Source: UBA1858 sp963976865 (GTDB lineage: Bacteria; Pseudomonadota; Gammaproteobacteria; UBA4575). Taken from it: a stretch of 64,000 nt of DNA. Numbering within the stretch: the first letter of the stretch is position 1; each line of letters starts with the position of its first letter. Both the position numbers and the translations under genes were made by a program. Under the pieces are notes generated by a model. It was not told the origin of the DNA. It made no database searches and worked only from the letters and a program-made list of their open reading frames with translations. The DNA is taken from positions 1-64,000 of the forward strand of contig CAXBLY010000007.1 in the NCBI GenBank assembly GCA_963976865.1, in the 5' to 3' direction. Positions 42,876 to 51,835 of this stretch are shown here, piece after piece.

Positions 42876-43515
42876 AAATCGTGATTATGTAATTTGGGGT
42901 AGTGCAGGTCATGCTAAAGTCCTCTATGAAATAATTCAATTTTATAAATCTAATGTTGTAGCTTTGTTTGATAATTCTAAAGATGTGAATTCGGTTTTGC
43001 CGGGAGTGCCGCTAATTGGCGGAGAAGATGCTTTGAGTGGCTGGCTGGAAAAACATGAAAATATTAATTCAACAAATGCTGTCGTTGCTATAGGTGGTTC
43101 CCGTGGAAAAGATAGACATAGGTTGCAACTATTGCTGTCAGATTGTGGATTATTGGTTGAACCGTTAATGCATCCTTTTGCGAGTGTATCTAAAAACGCT
43201 ATTATAGGTTCGGGAACCCAGATTCTAGCCATGGCAGTAATAGCCTCAGATGTGCGTTTGGGCGATGCATGTATTATTAATCATAATGCTTCAGTAGACC
43301 ACGAATGCGATATATCCAATGGTGTCCATATTGCGCCTGGCGCTACACTCTGTGGTTGTGTTGAAGTTGAAAGAAATGTGATGATAGGAGCAGGTGCGAT
43401 TGTTTTGCCTGGAATTAAGATTGGAGAGAATTCTATAGTAGGTGCGGGGTCAGTAGTCACGAAGGATGTTTTACCTAACAAGGTTGTTTGCGGAAACCCG
43501 GCTAAAGAAATTTAA
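42868..43515 (+). CDS. NeuD/PglD-type sugar N-acyltransferase
   Basis: An acetyltransferase of the PglD/NeuD group, which acylates the amino group of 4-amino-6-deoxy nucleotide sugars. The 215-residue product starts at ATG 42868 behind AAGAG (a GTG at 42859 is less likely). It has an N-terminal nucleotide-sugar-binding domain (YVIWGSAGHAKVLYE) and a left-handed beta-helix with the catalytic His145-Glu146 in NHNASVDHECDIS. It overlaps the aminotransferase gene by eight bases, as expected for the step after amination. Confidence 0.87.
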   Translation: MTENRDYVIWGSAGHAKVLYEIIQFYKSNVVALFDNSKDVNSVLPGVPLIGGEDALSGWLEKHENINSTNAVVAIGGSRGKDRHRLQLLLSDCGLLVEPLMHPFASVSKNAIIGSGTQILAMAVIASDVRLGDACIINHNASVDHECDISNGVHIAPGATLCGCVEVERNVMIGAGAIVLPGIKIGENSIVGAGSVVTKDVLPNKVVCGNPAKEI

Positions 43516-43606
43516 CAGCTATGAATATATATTTTCATGCATATAAGATCTATCCATAAAGAAGTGCGAAATTCTTCTGATTTTTTAAGATTACTAAAGG
43601 TTATAA

Positions 43607-44395
43607 ATGAGTACTGATCAAGAAAAAGAATTTAAAATTCAAAGAAAAGCTGAGATAGAAAAGCAAGGCGCAACATCTAAAATTGTTGCGCAGTCCAATG
43701 ATTGGTTATATCAATCTACTAAATTCAATTATTCCTATCATTTTGATTGGATGGGTCGGCCAATTATACAGTATCCACAAGATATTGTTGCTATGCAGGA
43801 ATTGATATGGAATGTGCAACCGGATTTGATTGTAGAAACGGGAATAGCTCATGGTGGATCCCTTATTTTCAATGCGTCAATGCTGGCGCTGCTGGAATAT
43901 TCTTCGTGTTGTGGAGAAGTTGGTGTAACTCTAGATCCAATGAAACCGAAACGCATGGTGCTTGGAATTGATGTTGATATCAGACAACATAATCGTGTTG
44001 AAATAGAAAGTCATCCAATGACGTCGCGCATACATATGATTGAAGGATCAAGCATCGACCCACAAGTCGTATCTCAAGTTGAAAAGTTTGCTGAAAGTTA
44101 TAAAACTATCTTGGTAATTCTAGATTCTAATCATACTCATGAGCACGTTCTGGCAGAATTAGAAGCATATGCACCCTTGGTATCTTTGAATAGTTATTGC
44201 GTGGTATTTGATACAGTAATTGAAGATTTCCCTTCTAACTCATTCCCAAATCGACCTTGGGGAAAGGGAGATAACCCAAAAACTGCTGTCTGGAAATATT
44301 TGGAAAATAATTCGCACTTTGAAATTGATTCAACTATTACAAGCAAATTATTAATTTCAGTAGCCCCGGATGGATACTTAAAAAGGATAAAATAA
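43607..44395 (+). CDS. CmcI-like SAM-dependent methyltransferase family protein
   Basis: A 262-residue protein of the cephalosporin hydroxylase CmcI family (Pfam CmcI), whose other members include rhamnosyl O-methyltransferases. The SAM-site region DLIVETGIAHGGSLI near 85 and MVLGIDVDIRQHN near 125 are recognisable, with VILDSNHTHEHVLAEL after them. An O-methyltransferase acting on the glycan is the likeliest role here. AAAGG precedes the ATG. The following relic GT gene begins one base after its stop. Confidence 0.78.
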   Translation: MSTDQEKEFKIQRKAEIEKQGATSKIVAQSNDWLYQSTKFNYSYHFDWMGRPIIQYPQDIVAMQELIWNVQPDLIVETGIAHGGSLIFNASMLALLEYSSCCGEVGVTLDPMKPKRMVLGIDVDIRQHNRVEIESHPMTSRIHMIEGSSIDPQVVSQVEKFAESYKTILVILDSNHTHEHVLAELEAYAPLVSLNSYCVVFDTVIEDFPSNSFPNRPWGKGDNPKTAVWKYLENNSHFEIDSTITSKLLISVAPDGYLKRIK

Positions 44396-44527
44396 GTGGA
44401 GATAAAATTCTCTCTTATTTATCCAACTCGTCACAGACCTAAATTCATAGAGTACGCATTACTGTTTCTTGAGCATCAGAAATATAAAAACTTTGAAAGG
44501 CTATTCAAAAAAGTCAAAAACTGTTGA
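44396..44527 (+). pseudogene. Truncated glycosyltransferase family 2 remnant
   Basis: A GTG immediately after the CmcI-like stop, with AAGGA eight bases upstream, opens a 43-codon frame. Residues 1-34 match the beginning of GT2 enzymes (EIKFSLIYPTRHRPKFIEYA, then FLEHQKYKNFE). Homology ends abruptly after the NFE triplet, a few codons before the metal-site region, and a TGA closes the frame. I infer an ancestral GT gene that lost everything after about residue 35 through a deletion. Confidence 0.72.
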
Positions 44528-44827
44528 GACGAAGGGTGAGAAACTTAAGTCGCGCTACATTCGGAGTCAAATATGTTATGTCGCTTATAAGTCATAAATC
44601 GTAAGGAAATTATGAGCAAGTGTGGCAAAAGAAGATGTGAAATTGAGAATCGAGTTTGAGGTTCATGTGATGTTTGGCTAAGTTAAACCAAGCTGTTGGA
44701 GAAGGATGTTAATGCATTGTCGATGATTGATAGATAATATATTTAATGAAGTCGAGTTTGAGGTCTAAATCTAATCGTGAAATTAGATGTGATAAATTCA
44801 CGATTAACAATTTCTTGATAATAAAAA
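44528..44827. other. Decayed spacer with direct repeat and hairpin
   Basis: No gene is recognisable. It contains the 13-mer TCGAGTTTGAGGT twice, at 44650-44662 and 44752-44764. A perfect hairpin lies at 44772-44806 (arms TAATCGTGAA/TTCACGATTA, 15-base loop), 22 bases beyond the stop of the ABC exporter gene, where it might act as its terminator although no T run follows. The region is probably debris from the event that truncated the GT gene. Confidence 0.45.
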
Positions 44828-46504
44828 CTAATCAATGGTGTTAAGTCCGCCATCGCGCAATTCAAGAATATGATCAGAAATCTGTTTTAGTGCAGGTCGA
44901 TGGGAGATCGATATAATAGTAATTTCTCTGCTCAACTCTTTAAAAATTGCACTTAAGGACTGCTCGGTTTCGCTATCAAGTGCGCTGGTTGCTTCATCTA
45001 GTATCAGTAGTAACGGAGAATGTACTAATGCGCGAGCTATTAATATTCTTTGTCTCTGGCCGCCTGATAAGTGAGCACCATTCTCGCCTACAGTTGTATC
45101 GATCCCCATTGGTAATTCTTGTATGAATGAGTCACAGTGAGCTTTTGTTAAAGCGTTATTAATATCTTCTTTGTTATATCTGTTATCACCTAAAGTTATA
45201 TTTTCTTTGATGGTTGAATTAAGAAGATTATTTTCCTGGGTCACATATCCGATTTGTGCTCTCCAGAAAGTCATGTCGATTTCAGACAGCGGTATATCGT
45301 CAATAAGTATTTCACCTGTTGTGGGCAAAAATAAACCGCATATAAGGTCTGCTGTAGTGGTTTTTCCTTCACCTGATGGGCCAATAATAGTGTTTAGCTT
45401 GTGATGATAAAAAGTGGCTGAAGCATTCTCTAGTATTTTTTTATTTCCATGTTCGAAGCTTACATTTTTGAACTCAATATTTCCCTGTAGCTGATGTCTG
45501 ATTCTTCCAGTACGATGTTCTCTATTTTGAATAGATTCATTGAGTGAATTCATGACCATGTGGTATGCGCTAATATTGCCTACATATGCCTGAAATTGTT
45601 TTTGTGATTTACCGAATAACTTCATCGATCTTAAGTAAAGTATGACTAGGATAATTGAGAATTCAATTGGGATGTTTAGATGCTTGAAAGAAAAATAAAT
45701 AGTAATGATTACTGTAGACATCAAAATAATTTCTTGCAGAGCGTCTAATAGTTCAGATGCAATAGTGCCTTTTTTCGCAACAGTTTTAAGTCGCTTGGTA
45801 TAATCGCTAAGTAAAGCGTGGGAATGAGATTCGCGTGCCATCGCTTTTAGTGGCTTAATACTTCTGTAAGAGTCGGTAAGCTGTGAGGTTATCAAGCGAG
45901 TGAGCTGGGCATCTTCAGCACCGAGTAATTTGCTGATTCCTATCAATTTTCCAAATAACAGAGTAAGTACTAACCCCGCAATAATGGCAATGACAGCAAT
46001 TTCCCAGGATATAAAGAAAGCGACAGATAAATATGCGATTATCTGAACTGCATTTGAGAGTATTAGTACCATGGTTTCATAACCGTCACCTGCGCTTTCT
46101 ATTTCATTAACCAGTGATGCTGTGAACCCGCCGCTAGACTGTCTGGTGAAGAATGCCCACTCAGTTTGTGACATGCTGGTGAGTAATTTGATGCGTAAAT
46201 CTTTGATGACTTTTGCTTTGGTGAAGCCAGCATAAATATTTGCACCTGCAAGTAATATGCTTTGTAAAATAATTCCGGTCAGAAAGAATGCAATTAAATT
46301 CTCAGTGCTGGGAGTAATTTCCAAATATAAAAAAATATCATTAATAAATTGAGTTTTTGTGGAACTTCTTCCTAGTAGAGTAAAAAGCAGAGCGGGGAGT
46401 ACTAATAAAGTAGCCGCAGTAATAATGCTTGCAGTAGTAACAGCAATAAATACTAAAATTGTTCGTCTGGGGTAGGCTCTGAAAAAATATAGAAATAAAT
46501 CCAT
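44828..46504 (-). CDS. MsbA/PglK-like ABC exporter (membrane and ATPase domains fused)
   Basis: A half-transporter of 558 residues that would act as a dimer. Six hydrophobic segments occupy residues 1-320. The nucleotide-binding domain has Walker A GPSGEGKT (375-382), Q-loop in GYVTQENN, signature LSGGQRQR (479-486), Walker B LLLILDE (498-504) and an H-loop SISHRP. The Glu and Thr in Walker A are small deviations from GPSGSGKS. At the end of a glycan cluster that lacks Wzx, a PglK-like flippase for a lipid-linked glycan is plausible; lipid or peptide export cannot be excluded. It is divergent from miaB. Confidence 0.75.
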   Translation of the reverse strand: MDLFLYFFRAYPRRTILVFIAVTTASIITAATLLVLPALLFTLLGRSSTKTQFINDIFLYLEITPSTENLIAFFLTGIILQSILLAGANIYAGFTKAKVIKDLRIKLLTSMSQTEWAFFTRQSSGGFTASLVNEIESAGDGYETMVLILSNAVQIIAYLSVAFFISWEIAVIAIIAGLVLTLLFGKLIGISKLLGAEDAQLTRLITSQLTDSYRSIKPLKAMARESHSHALLSDYTKRLKTVAKKGTIASELLDALQEIILMSTVIITIYFSFKHLNIPIEFSIILVILYLRSMKLFGKSQKQFQAYVGNISAYHMVMNSLNESIQNREHRTGRIRHQLQGNIEFKNVSFEHGNKKILENASATFYHHKLNTIIGPSGEGKTTTADLICGLFLPTTGEILIDDIPLSEIDMTFWRAQIGYVTQENNLLNSTIKENITLGDNRYNKEDINNALTKAHCDSFIQELPMGIDTTVGENGAHLSGGQRQRILIARALVHSPLLLILDEATSALDSETEQSLSAIFKELSREITIISISHRPALKQISDHILELRDGGLNTID

Positions 46505-46627
46505 TTGCTTGCAGCTGTGAAATTAAAGTTGAATATTTATTATGTGGATGTGTATCTTGAAATTGTAACAATATAGCCCCATTAGGTAGGTATCCCTTTG
46601 TAATGGAATACACGCTACAATAAAGCC

Positions 46628-47950
46628 ATGACAGGAAAAGTATACATCAAAACCCAGGGCTGCCAGATGAATGAGTATGACTCAGACAAGATGGCCGATG
46701 TCTTGGGCGTGGCCAAGAATATGGAGCTAACACAAAACCCTGAAGAGGCTGATGTGTTATTGCTTAATACTTGCTCTATCCGCGAAAAAGCGCAGGAAAA
46801 GGTGTTTTCCCAGCTAGGCCAATGGAATAAGTTAAAGCTGAAAAATCCTAATCTGGTCATTGGGGTGGGTGGCTGTGTGGCTAGCCAGGAAGGTGAGGCG
46901 CTCAGAAAGCGTGCACCCCAGGTAGACGTGGTATTTGGTCCGCAGACCCTGCATCGTTTGCCAGATCTTATCGATCAGGCGCGAAAACAGGGTAAATCAG
47001 TGGTAGATATTTCATTTCCCGCGATTGAGAAATTCGATAATTTGCCACCACCAAAGGTCGATGGTCCCTGTGCATTTGTGTCAATTATGGAAGGCTGCAG
47101 CAAATACTGCTCTTACTGCGTGGTACCTTACACTCGTGGAGAAGAAATTAGCCGGCCTTTAAATGATGTACTGGTAGAAATCATGCAACTGGCTGACAAA
47201 GGCGTGAAAGAAGTCACTCTGCTGGGGCAAAATGTTAATGGTTATTATGGAAAAATGGATGATGGACAGATATGCAACTTCACACTATTGTTACATTATG
47301 TGGCTACCATTGAGGGTATTGAGCGTATTCGGTATACAACTTCACATCCGCTGGAATTCAGTGATTCTCTAATAGAAGCCTATGCAGAAATTCCGAAACT
47401 GGTGAATCATCTGCACTTGCCGGTTCAAAGTGGTTCAGACCGAATTCTGGCAGCAATGAAACGTGGTTATACGGCGATTGAATACAAATCAAAAGTGCGT
47501 AAATTGCGTAAGCACCGGCCAGATATCAGTATGTCGTCGGATTTTATTATTGGGTTTCCGGGAGAAACAGACCAGGAATTTGAGCAGACGATGAAGTTAA
47601 TCGAAGATGTCGGCTTTGACCATTCATTTAGTTTTATTTTCAGTGCGCGTCCAGGAACACCTGCGGCCTCACTGGAGGATCAAACGCCCATGCAGGAAAA
47701 GAAACAGCGATTGCAAAGATTGCAGTCCCGAATACTGGAAATGGCAAACCAAATTTCTACGGACATGGTAGGCACTAAACAAACTATTCTGGTCAATTCA
47801 TTGTCTAAAAAGAGTGATCAGGAAATGGCGGGGCGTACTGAGAATAACCGTGTGGTGAATTTCGAAGGGTCAGAAGAGTTGATCGGGCAATTGGTTGAAG
47901 TGGAAATTACCCAGGTAATGCCAAACTCTTTGCGCGGCCAACTGATATAA
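46628..47950 (+). CDS. miaB: tRNA-2-methylthio-N6-dimethylallyladenosine synthase
   Basis: MiaB is a radical-SAM enzyme that methylthiolates i6A37 of tRNAs reading UNN codons. The 440-residue product has the N-terminal cluster ligands Cys12, Cys49 and Cys83, the radical-SAM cysteines C157, C161 and C164 in MEGCSKYCSYCVVPYTRG, and a C-terminal TRAM domain ending VEITQVMPNSLRGQLI. All six cysteines are intact. It is the first gene of the miaB-phoH-ybeY-ybeX-lnt block and diverges from the exporter gene. Confidence 0.97.
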   Translation: MTGKVYIKTQGCQMNEYDSDKMADVLGVAKNMELTQNPEEADVLLLNTCSIREKAQEKVFSQLGQWNKLKLKNPNLVIGVGGCVASQEGEALRKRAPQVDVVFGPQTLHRLPDLIDQARKQGKSVVDISFPAIEKFDNLPPPKVDGPCAFVSIMEGCSKYCSYCVVPYTRGEEISRPLNDVLVEIMQLADKGVKEVTLLGQNVNGYYGKMDDGQICNFTLLLHYVATIEGIERIRYTTSHPLEFSDSLIEAYAEIPKLVNHLHLPVQSGSDRILAAMKRGYTAIEYKSKVRKLRKHRPDISMSSDFIIGFPGETDQEFEQTMKLIEDVGFDHSFSFIFSARPGTPAASLEDQTPMQEKKQRLQRLQSRILEMANQISTDMVGTKQTILVNSLSKKSDQEMAGRTENNRVVNFEGSEELIGQLVEVEITQVMPNSLRGQLI

Positions 47951-47971
47951 ATATAAAAGGAACATTCAATA

Positions 47972-48958
47972 TTGAGTGCCCAGCCTGCAAAAGTTAACCT
48001 AACCCTCCAACCTAACGACAACTCTCGCCTCGCTAATCTGTGTGGTCCCTTTGATGAGCATTTACATCAAATTGAAGAACGCCTGTCGGTAGAAATTCAT
48101 CATCGGGGAAATGCTTTTACAGTAGAAGGCAATCCATCCTCTGCGGAATCTGCCGCGGTAATGATTAAGAATTTATACGCAACGACCAGTTCAGAAGAGT
48201 TGTCAAAAGAGAGTATCCATTTGCACCTGCAAGATTCAAATGTTGACAATATCACTGATAAAGCCAATGAAAAGTTAACCGACATTGGCGTACATACGCG
48301 GCGTGGAATCATTAAACCGCGTGGTCCAAATCAGGCAGCGTACATTAGTGACGTGCTCAATAACGATCTGACATTCGGGATAGGCCCCGCTGGCACAGGA
48401 AAAACCTATTTGGCAGTGGCATGCGCGGTGGCGGCACTGGATTCAGAACAGGTTCAACGCCTGGTGCTGGTGCGTCCGGCAGTGGAAGCAGGTGAACGCC
48501 TTGGTTTTTTGCCCGGTGACTTAACGCAAAAGATTGATCCATATCTGCGCCCAATGTATGACGCGCTATATGAAATGATGGGTTTTGATCAGGTAAATAA
48601 GCTTATAGAGCGTACCGTGATCGAAGTCGCGCCTTTAGCCTATATGCGCGGTCGTACCCTGAATGACTCATTTGTGATTCTGGATGAGGCGCAGAACACC
48701 ACGAAAGACCAGATGAAAATGTTCCTGACCAGAATCGGTTTTGGTTCCAAAGCTGTCGTGACCGGTGATATAACTCAGGTGGATTTACCTCACCGAAATC
48801 AGTCTGGGTTGAGGCATGTCATGCATGTGCTGAAAGATGTGAAACGAATTAAATTTAACTACTTTAATTCCAGAGATGTAGTCAGACATCCGTTAGTGCA
48901 GCATATAATAGATGCATATGACCATCATGATACGCAGGAAAAACCCGATAGCGAATGA
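47972..48958 (+). CDS. ybeZ: PhoH-like ATPase YbeZ
   Basis: YbeZ is a PhoH-family ATPase that partners the RNase YbeY in rRNA maturation. The 328-residue product has an N-terminal KH-like region and the ATPase with Walker A GIGPAGTGKT (138-145) and Walker B SFVILDEAQN, plus the later RIGFGSKAVVTGDITQVDLP typical of the family. It starts at TTG behind an AAAGGAA site. Its end overlaps ybeY in an ATGA arrangement, consistent with partnership. Confidence 0.95.
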   Translation: MSAQPAKVNLTLQPNDNSRLANLCGPFDEHLHQIEERLSVEIHHRGNAFTVEGNPSSAESAAVMIKNLYATTSSEELSKESIHLHLQDSNVDNITDKANEKLTDIGVHTRRGIIKPRGPNQAAYISDVLNNDLTFGIGPAGTGKTYLAVACAVAALDSEQVQRLVLVRPAVEAGERLGFLPGDLTQKIDPYLRPMYDALYEMMGFDQVNKLIERTVIEVAPLAYMRGRTLNDSFVILDEAQNTTKDQMKMFLTRIGFGSKAVVTGDITQVDLPHRNQSGLRHVMHVLKDVKRIKFNYFNSRDVVRHPLVQHIIDAYDHHDTQEKPDSE

Positions 48959-49395
48959 TTCAGGTTGAAGTGCAGTATGCGACCTCTGCTGATGGTATTC
49001 CTTGCGAAGATACATTTCGGAGCTGGGTAGGTAAGGTTGAGGTTGAAAGCACACAGGAAGTCGCCTTGCGCATTGTCGATGAAGCGGAAATGACCCAGTT
49101 GAATCAGCAATATCGCAAAAAATCCGGTGTTACAAATGTGCTGTCGTTCCCGGCAGAATTGCCAGATGGTGTCGATGTGCCTTTTTTAGGCGACATTATC
49201 ATCTGTGCCCCGGTGGTGGCCAGAGAAGCGGCTGATCAGGGAAAATTGCTCGATAGCCACTGGGCGCATATGGTTGTCCATGGTATTCTTCACCTACAAG
49301 GCTATGACCATATTGATGATGCCGAAGCAGAACAGATGGAAAGTCTGGAAATCAAAATTATGCATCTGCTAGGATTTGCAAATCCGTATGTTTAA
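48955..49395 (+). CDS. ybeY: Endoribonuclease YbeY
   Basis: YbeY is a zinc-dependent single-strand RNase needed for 16S rRNA 3' maturation and ribosome quality control. The 146-residue product has the zinc motif HGILHLQGYDH with His109, His113 and His119, and the GVTNVLSFP segment near 60. Four bases overlap the ybeZ gene. Length is close to the family's (155 in E. coli). Confidence 0.96.
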   Translation: MIQVEVQYATSADGIPCEDTFRSWVGKVEVESTQEVALRIVDEAEMTQLNQQYRKKSGVTNVLSFPAELPDGVDVPFLGDIIICAPVVAREAADQGKLLDSHWAHMVVHGILHLQGYDHIDDAEAEQMESLEIKIMHLLGFANPYV

Positions 49396-49437
49396 ATAAT
49401 TACGTCTTAGTACCCTATTAATTACCCAGAAAAATCT

Positions 49438-50274
49438 ATGGGCACCACGCCTGACTCCACATCAGAAAAAAATTGGTTAGACAAGCTCGGACAAGTGTTC
49501 TCGAGCGAGCCTAAAGATCGCGAAGAATTGATATCCATACTTCGCGAGGCACATGAGCGCAATATGTTTGATACCAGTGCGTTGACAATGATTGAAGGCG
49601 TGTTTCAGGTGTCTGAGTTACAGGTCCGCGATATCATGATTCCACGCTCAAGAATGGTGGTGGTTGAAGAAGATCATTCTGTGCAGGAAATGCTACCTAC
49701 GATTATTGAGTCTGCTCACTCGCGTTTCCCGGTCATTGGTGACAGCCGGGATGAAGTGGTTGGCGTACTGCTCGCTAAAGATTTGTTGAGATATCTGTCT
49801 GATAAAAACACGGAAGAGTTTAATATCAGGGATATTCTGCGTTCGGCATTTATTGTGCCTGAGAGTAAGCGTCTGAATATTCTATTAAATGAATTTCGTA
49901 ATACAAGAAACCATATGGCCATTATCGTGGATGAATATGGTGGCGTCTCAGGACTGGTGACGATTGAAGATGTACTTGAACAGATTGTCGGAGATATCAC
50001 GGATGAACACGATCTGGAAGAAGACCAGTACATTACCTATTCTGAAGATGACAAATACGCTCTGGTCAAGGCGCTGACGCCGATAGAAGACTTCAATGAA
50101 TTTTTTGAGTCAGCATTTAGTCAGGATGAATTCGATACCATCGGCGGGCTGGTAACAAATAGTTTTGGCCATGTGCCTAAAAGAAATGAGAAAACAGTCA
50201 TAGACGGCTTTAGATTCAGAGTGGTCAGTGCAGACAGTCGTCGCCTGCAGTTACTGAAAGTGACACGAATATAA
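49438..50274 (+). CDS. ybeX: CBS/CorC-HlyC domain protein YbeX
   Basis: The soluble YbeX/CorC protein is linked to magnesium/cobalt homeostasis and ribosome metabolism. The 278-residue product has two CBS domains (about 65-190, with RDIMIPRSRMVVVEED and DEYGGVSGLVTIEDVLEQIVG) and a C-terminal CorC_HlyC domain ending FRFRVVSADSRRLQLLKV. It has no membrane segments. It lies between ybeY and lnt as in E. coli. Confidence 0.94.
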   Translation: MGTTPDSTSEKNWLDKLGQVFSSEPKDREELISILREAHERNMFDTSALTMIEGVFQVSELQVRDIMIPRSRMVVVEEDHSVQEMLPTIIESAHSRFPVIGDSRDEVVGVLLAKDLLRYLSDKNTEEFNIRDILRSAFIVPESKRLNILLNEFRNTRNHMAIIVDEYGGVSGLVTIEDVLEQIVGDITDEHDLEEDQYITYSEDDKYALVKALTPIEDFNEFFESAFSQDEFDTIGGLVTNSFGHVPKRNEKTVIDGFRFRVVSADSRRLQLLKVTRI

Positions 50275-50311
50275 ATCTACTACTTGATCGTTACCAGACA
50301 ACGGTAATCAA

Positions 50312-51799
50312 ATGAGCCGCACGATTTTATTATTACTGGCAGGCGCTATTCATGTGCTGGCATTTTCACCGTTTAATCTTTGGTGGATGTCGATAGTGTC
50401 TTTATCGCTTTTATATGTTCTGCACCAGCAAAATACTACGCATCCGTTTAAGTCCGGTTATCTGTATGGTCTGGGCATGTTTGGGCTGGGTACGTCCTGG
50501 GTGTTTAATAGCTTATATGATTTTGGTGAAGCGCCGTTTATTGCCGCCGTAGCGATCACTTTTGTGTCGACACTGGTGCTTAGTCTTTTTCCTGCATTAG
50601 TGCTGAAAGCGCATGCCAAATTGCAATCAGCAGCCTTGAATGTCTGGATGAATGCGCTGGTGTTTGCCGCGCTTTGGGCACTGTTGGAATGGATCAGAAG
50701 CTGGATACTGACCGGCTTTCCGTGGTTGCTGTCTGGGCACGTGTTAGTTGACTCACCTCTATCGGGGGTTATCCCTGTTTTTGGCGTATTTGCCGGCAGT
50801 GCGCTCATCGCGTTTATAGCAGTGGGTGTAATTGCGATCGTAGGGATTGATAAATCACAACAGCTAAAAGGACTCATCGGACTGGGCGCACTCATTAGCG
50901 GCTGTTATTTTTCTGGCGCAATTGAATGGACTTCCAAGTCCTCTGATCGCCCGGTAAAAGTCTCTGCGGTGCAGGCCAATATTCCCTTTGAGATGAAGTG
51001 GGATAAAGCACGCCGCCATGAAGTTTATAAAACGTACGCGGATTTAACTAGCAGGCACTGGGACAGTGATATTGTCCTCTGGCCGGAAACAGCCATCCCA
51101 ACCTTTTACAGAGTTGCCAATAAAGATTTTATTCCGGCCTTTGAGCAACAGTTAAAACAGCATGATACTGAATTGCTGTCAGGCGTCTTTACCTATGAAC
51201 CGGGCACTGAACGTATATTTAATTCACTGGTCGCGTTAGGCGGGGATGTGCAGATCTATAATAAGCAACACCTGGTACCCTTTGGTGAGTACCTGCCCAT
51301 GCGTTGGCTGTTTGAGTTTTTCAGGCGTCTGGTGACAATACCCATGTCAGATTTGAGTGCCGGAACAGGGTCCTCAGTCATCTATATGAAAGGCATTCCA
51401 GTGGGAGTATCTATCTGCTATGAAGCGGCGTTTGGAGAAGAAATAAAACGCGCGCTGCCAGAAGCCCAGTTGCTCATGAATGTGACAAACGACGCATGGT
51501 TTGGCGATTCTCTGGCACCACACCAGCATTTGCAGATAGCGCGCACTCGTTCACTGGAGACAGGGCGTTATATGGTGCGTGCAGCCAATACAGGTGTTTC
51601 TGCGGTGATTGACTCAAAAGGGAGAGTGCTAGCTGCATCAGGCCAGTTTGTGGATCAAGTGGTCACAGAGGAAGTCTGGCCGATGCGTGGAAGCACACCG
51701 TTCATTATCTGGGGGAATTGGGCAATAATCAGCATTTTATCCGCGCTAATCTTGCTAGTATTTATCCGGTCTCGTCGAATCAAATCAGACGAGCTTTAA
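50312..51799 (+). CDS. lnt: Apolipoprotein N-acyltransferase
   Basis: Lnt adds the third acyl chain to the N-terminal cysteine of lipoproteins in the inner membrane. The 495-residue product has several hydrophobic segments before residue 205, then a nitrilase domain with the catalytic Glu in VLWPETAIPT, the Lys region HLVPFGEYLPMR, and Cys in VSICYEAAFG. A last hydrophobic segment lies near the C-terminus. It closes the ybe block and is followed after 36 bases by the ManC-like gene. Confidence 0.96.
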   Translation: MSRTILLLLAGAIHVLAFSPFNLWWMSIVSLSLLYVLHQQNTTHPFKSGYLYGLGMFGLGTSWVFNSLYDFGEAPFIAAVAITFVSTLVLSLFPALVLKAHAKLQSAALNVWMNALVFAALWALLEWIRSWILTGFPWLLSGHVLVDSPLSGVIPVFGVFAGSALIAFIAVGVIAIVGIDKSQQLKGLIGLGALISGCYFSGAIEWTSKSSDRPVKVSAVQANIPFEMKWDKARRHEVYKTYADLTSRHWDSDIVLWPETAIPTFYRVANKDFIPAFEQQLKQHDTELLSGVFTYEPGTERIFNSLVALGGDVQIYNKQHLVPFGEYLPMRWLFEFFRRLVTIPMSDLSAGTGSSVIYMKGIPVGVSICYEAAFGEEIKRALPEAQLLMNVTNDAWFGDSLAPHQHLQIARTRSLETGRYMVRAANTGVSAVIDSKGRVLAASGQFVDQVVTEEVWPMRGSTPFIIWGNWAIISILSALILLVFIRSRRIKSDEL

Positions 51800-51835
51800 T
51801 ATTTTCTAAATATCAGTGATCTAAATAATTACGTT

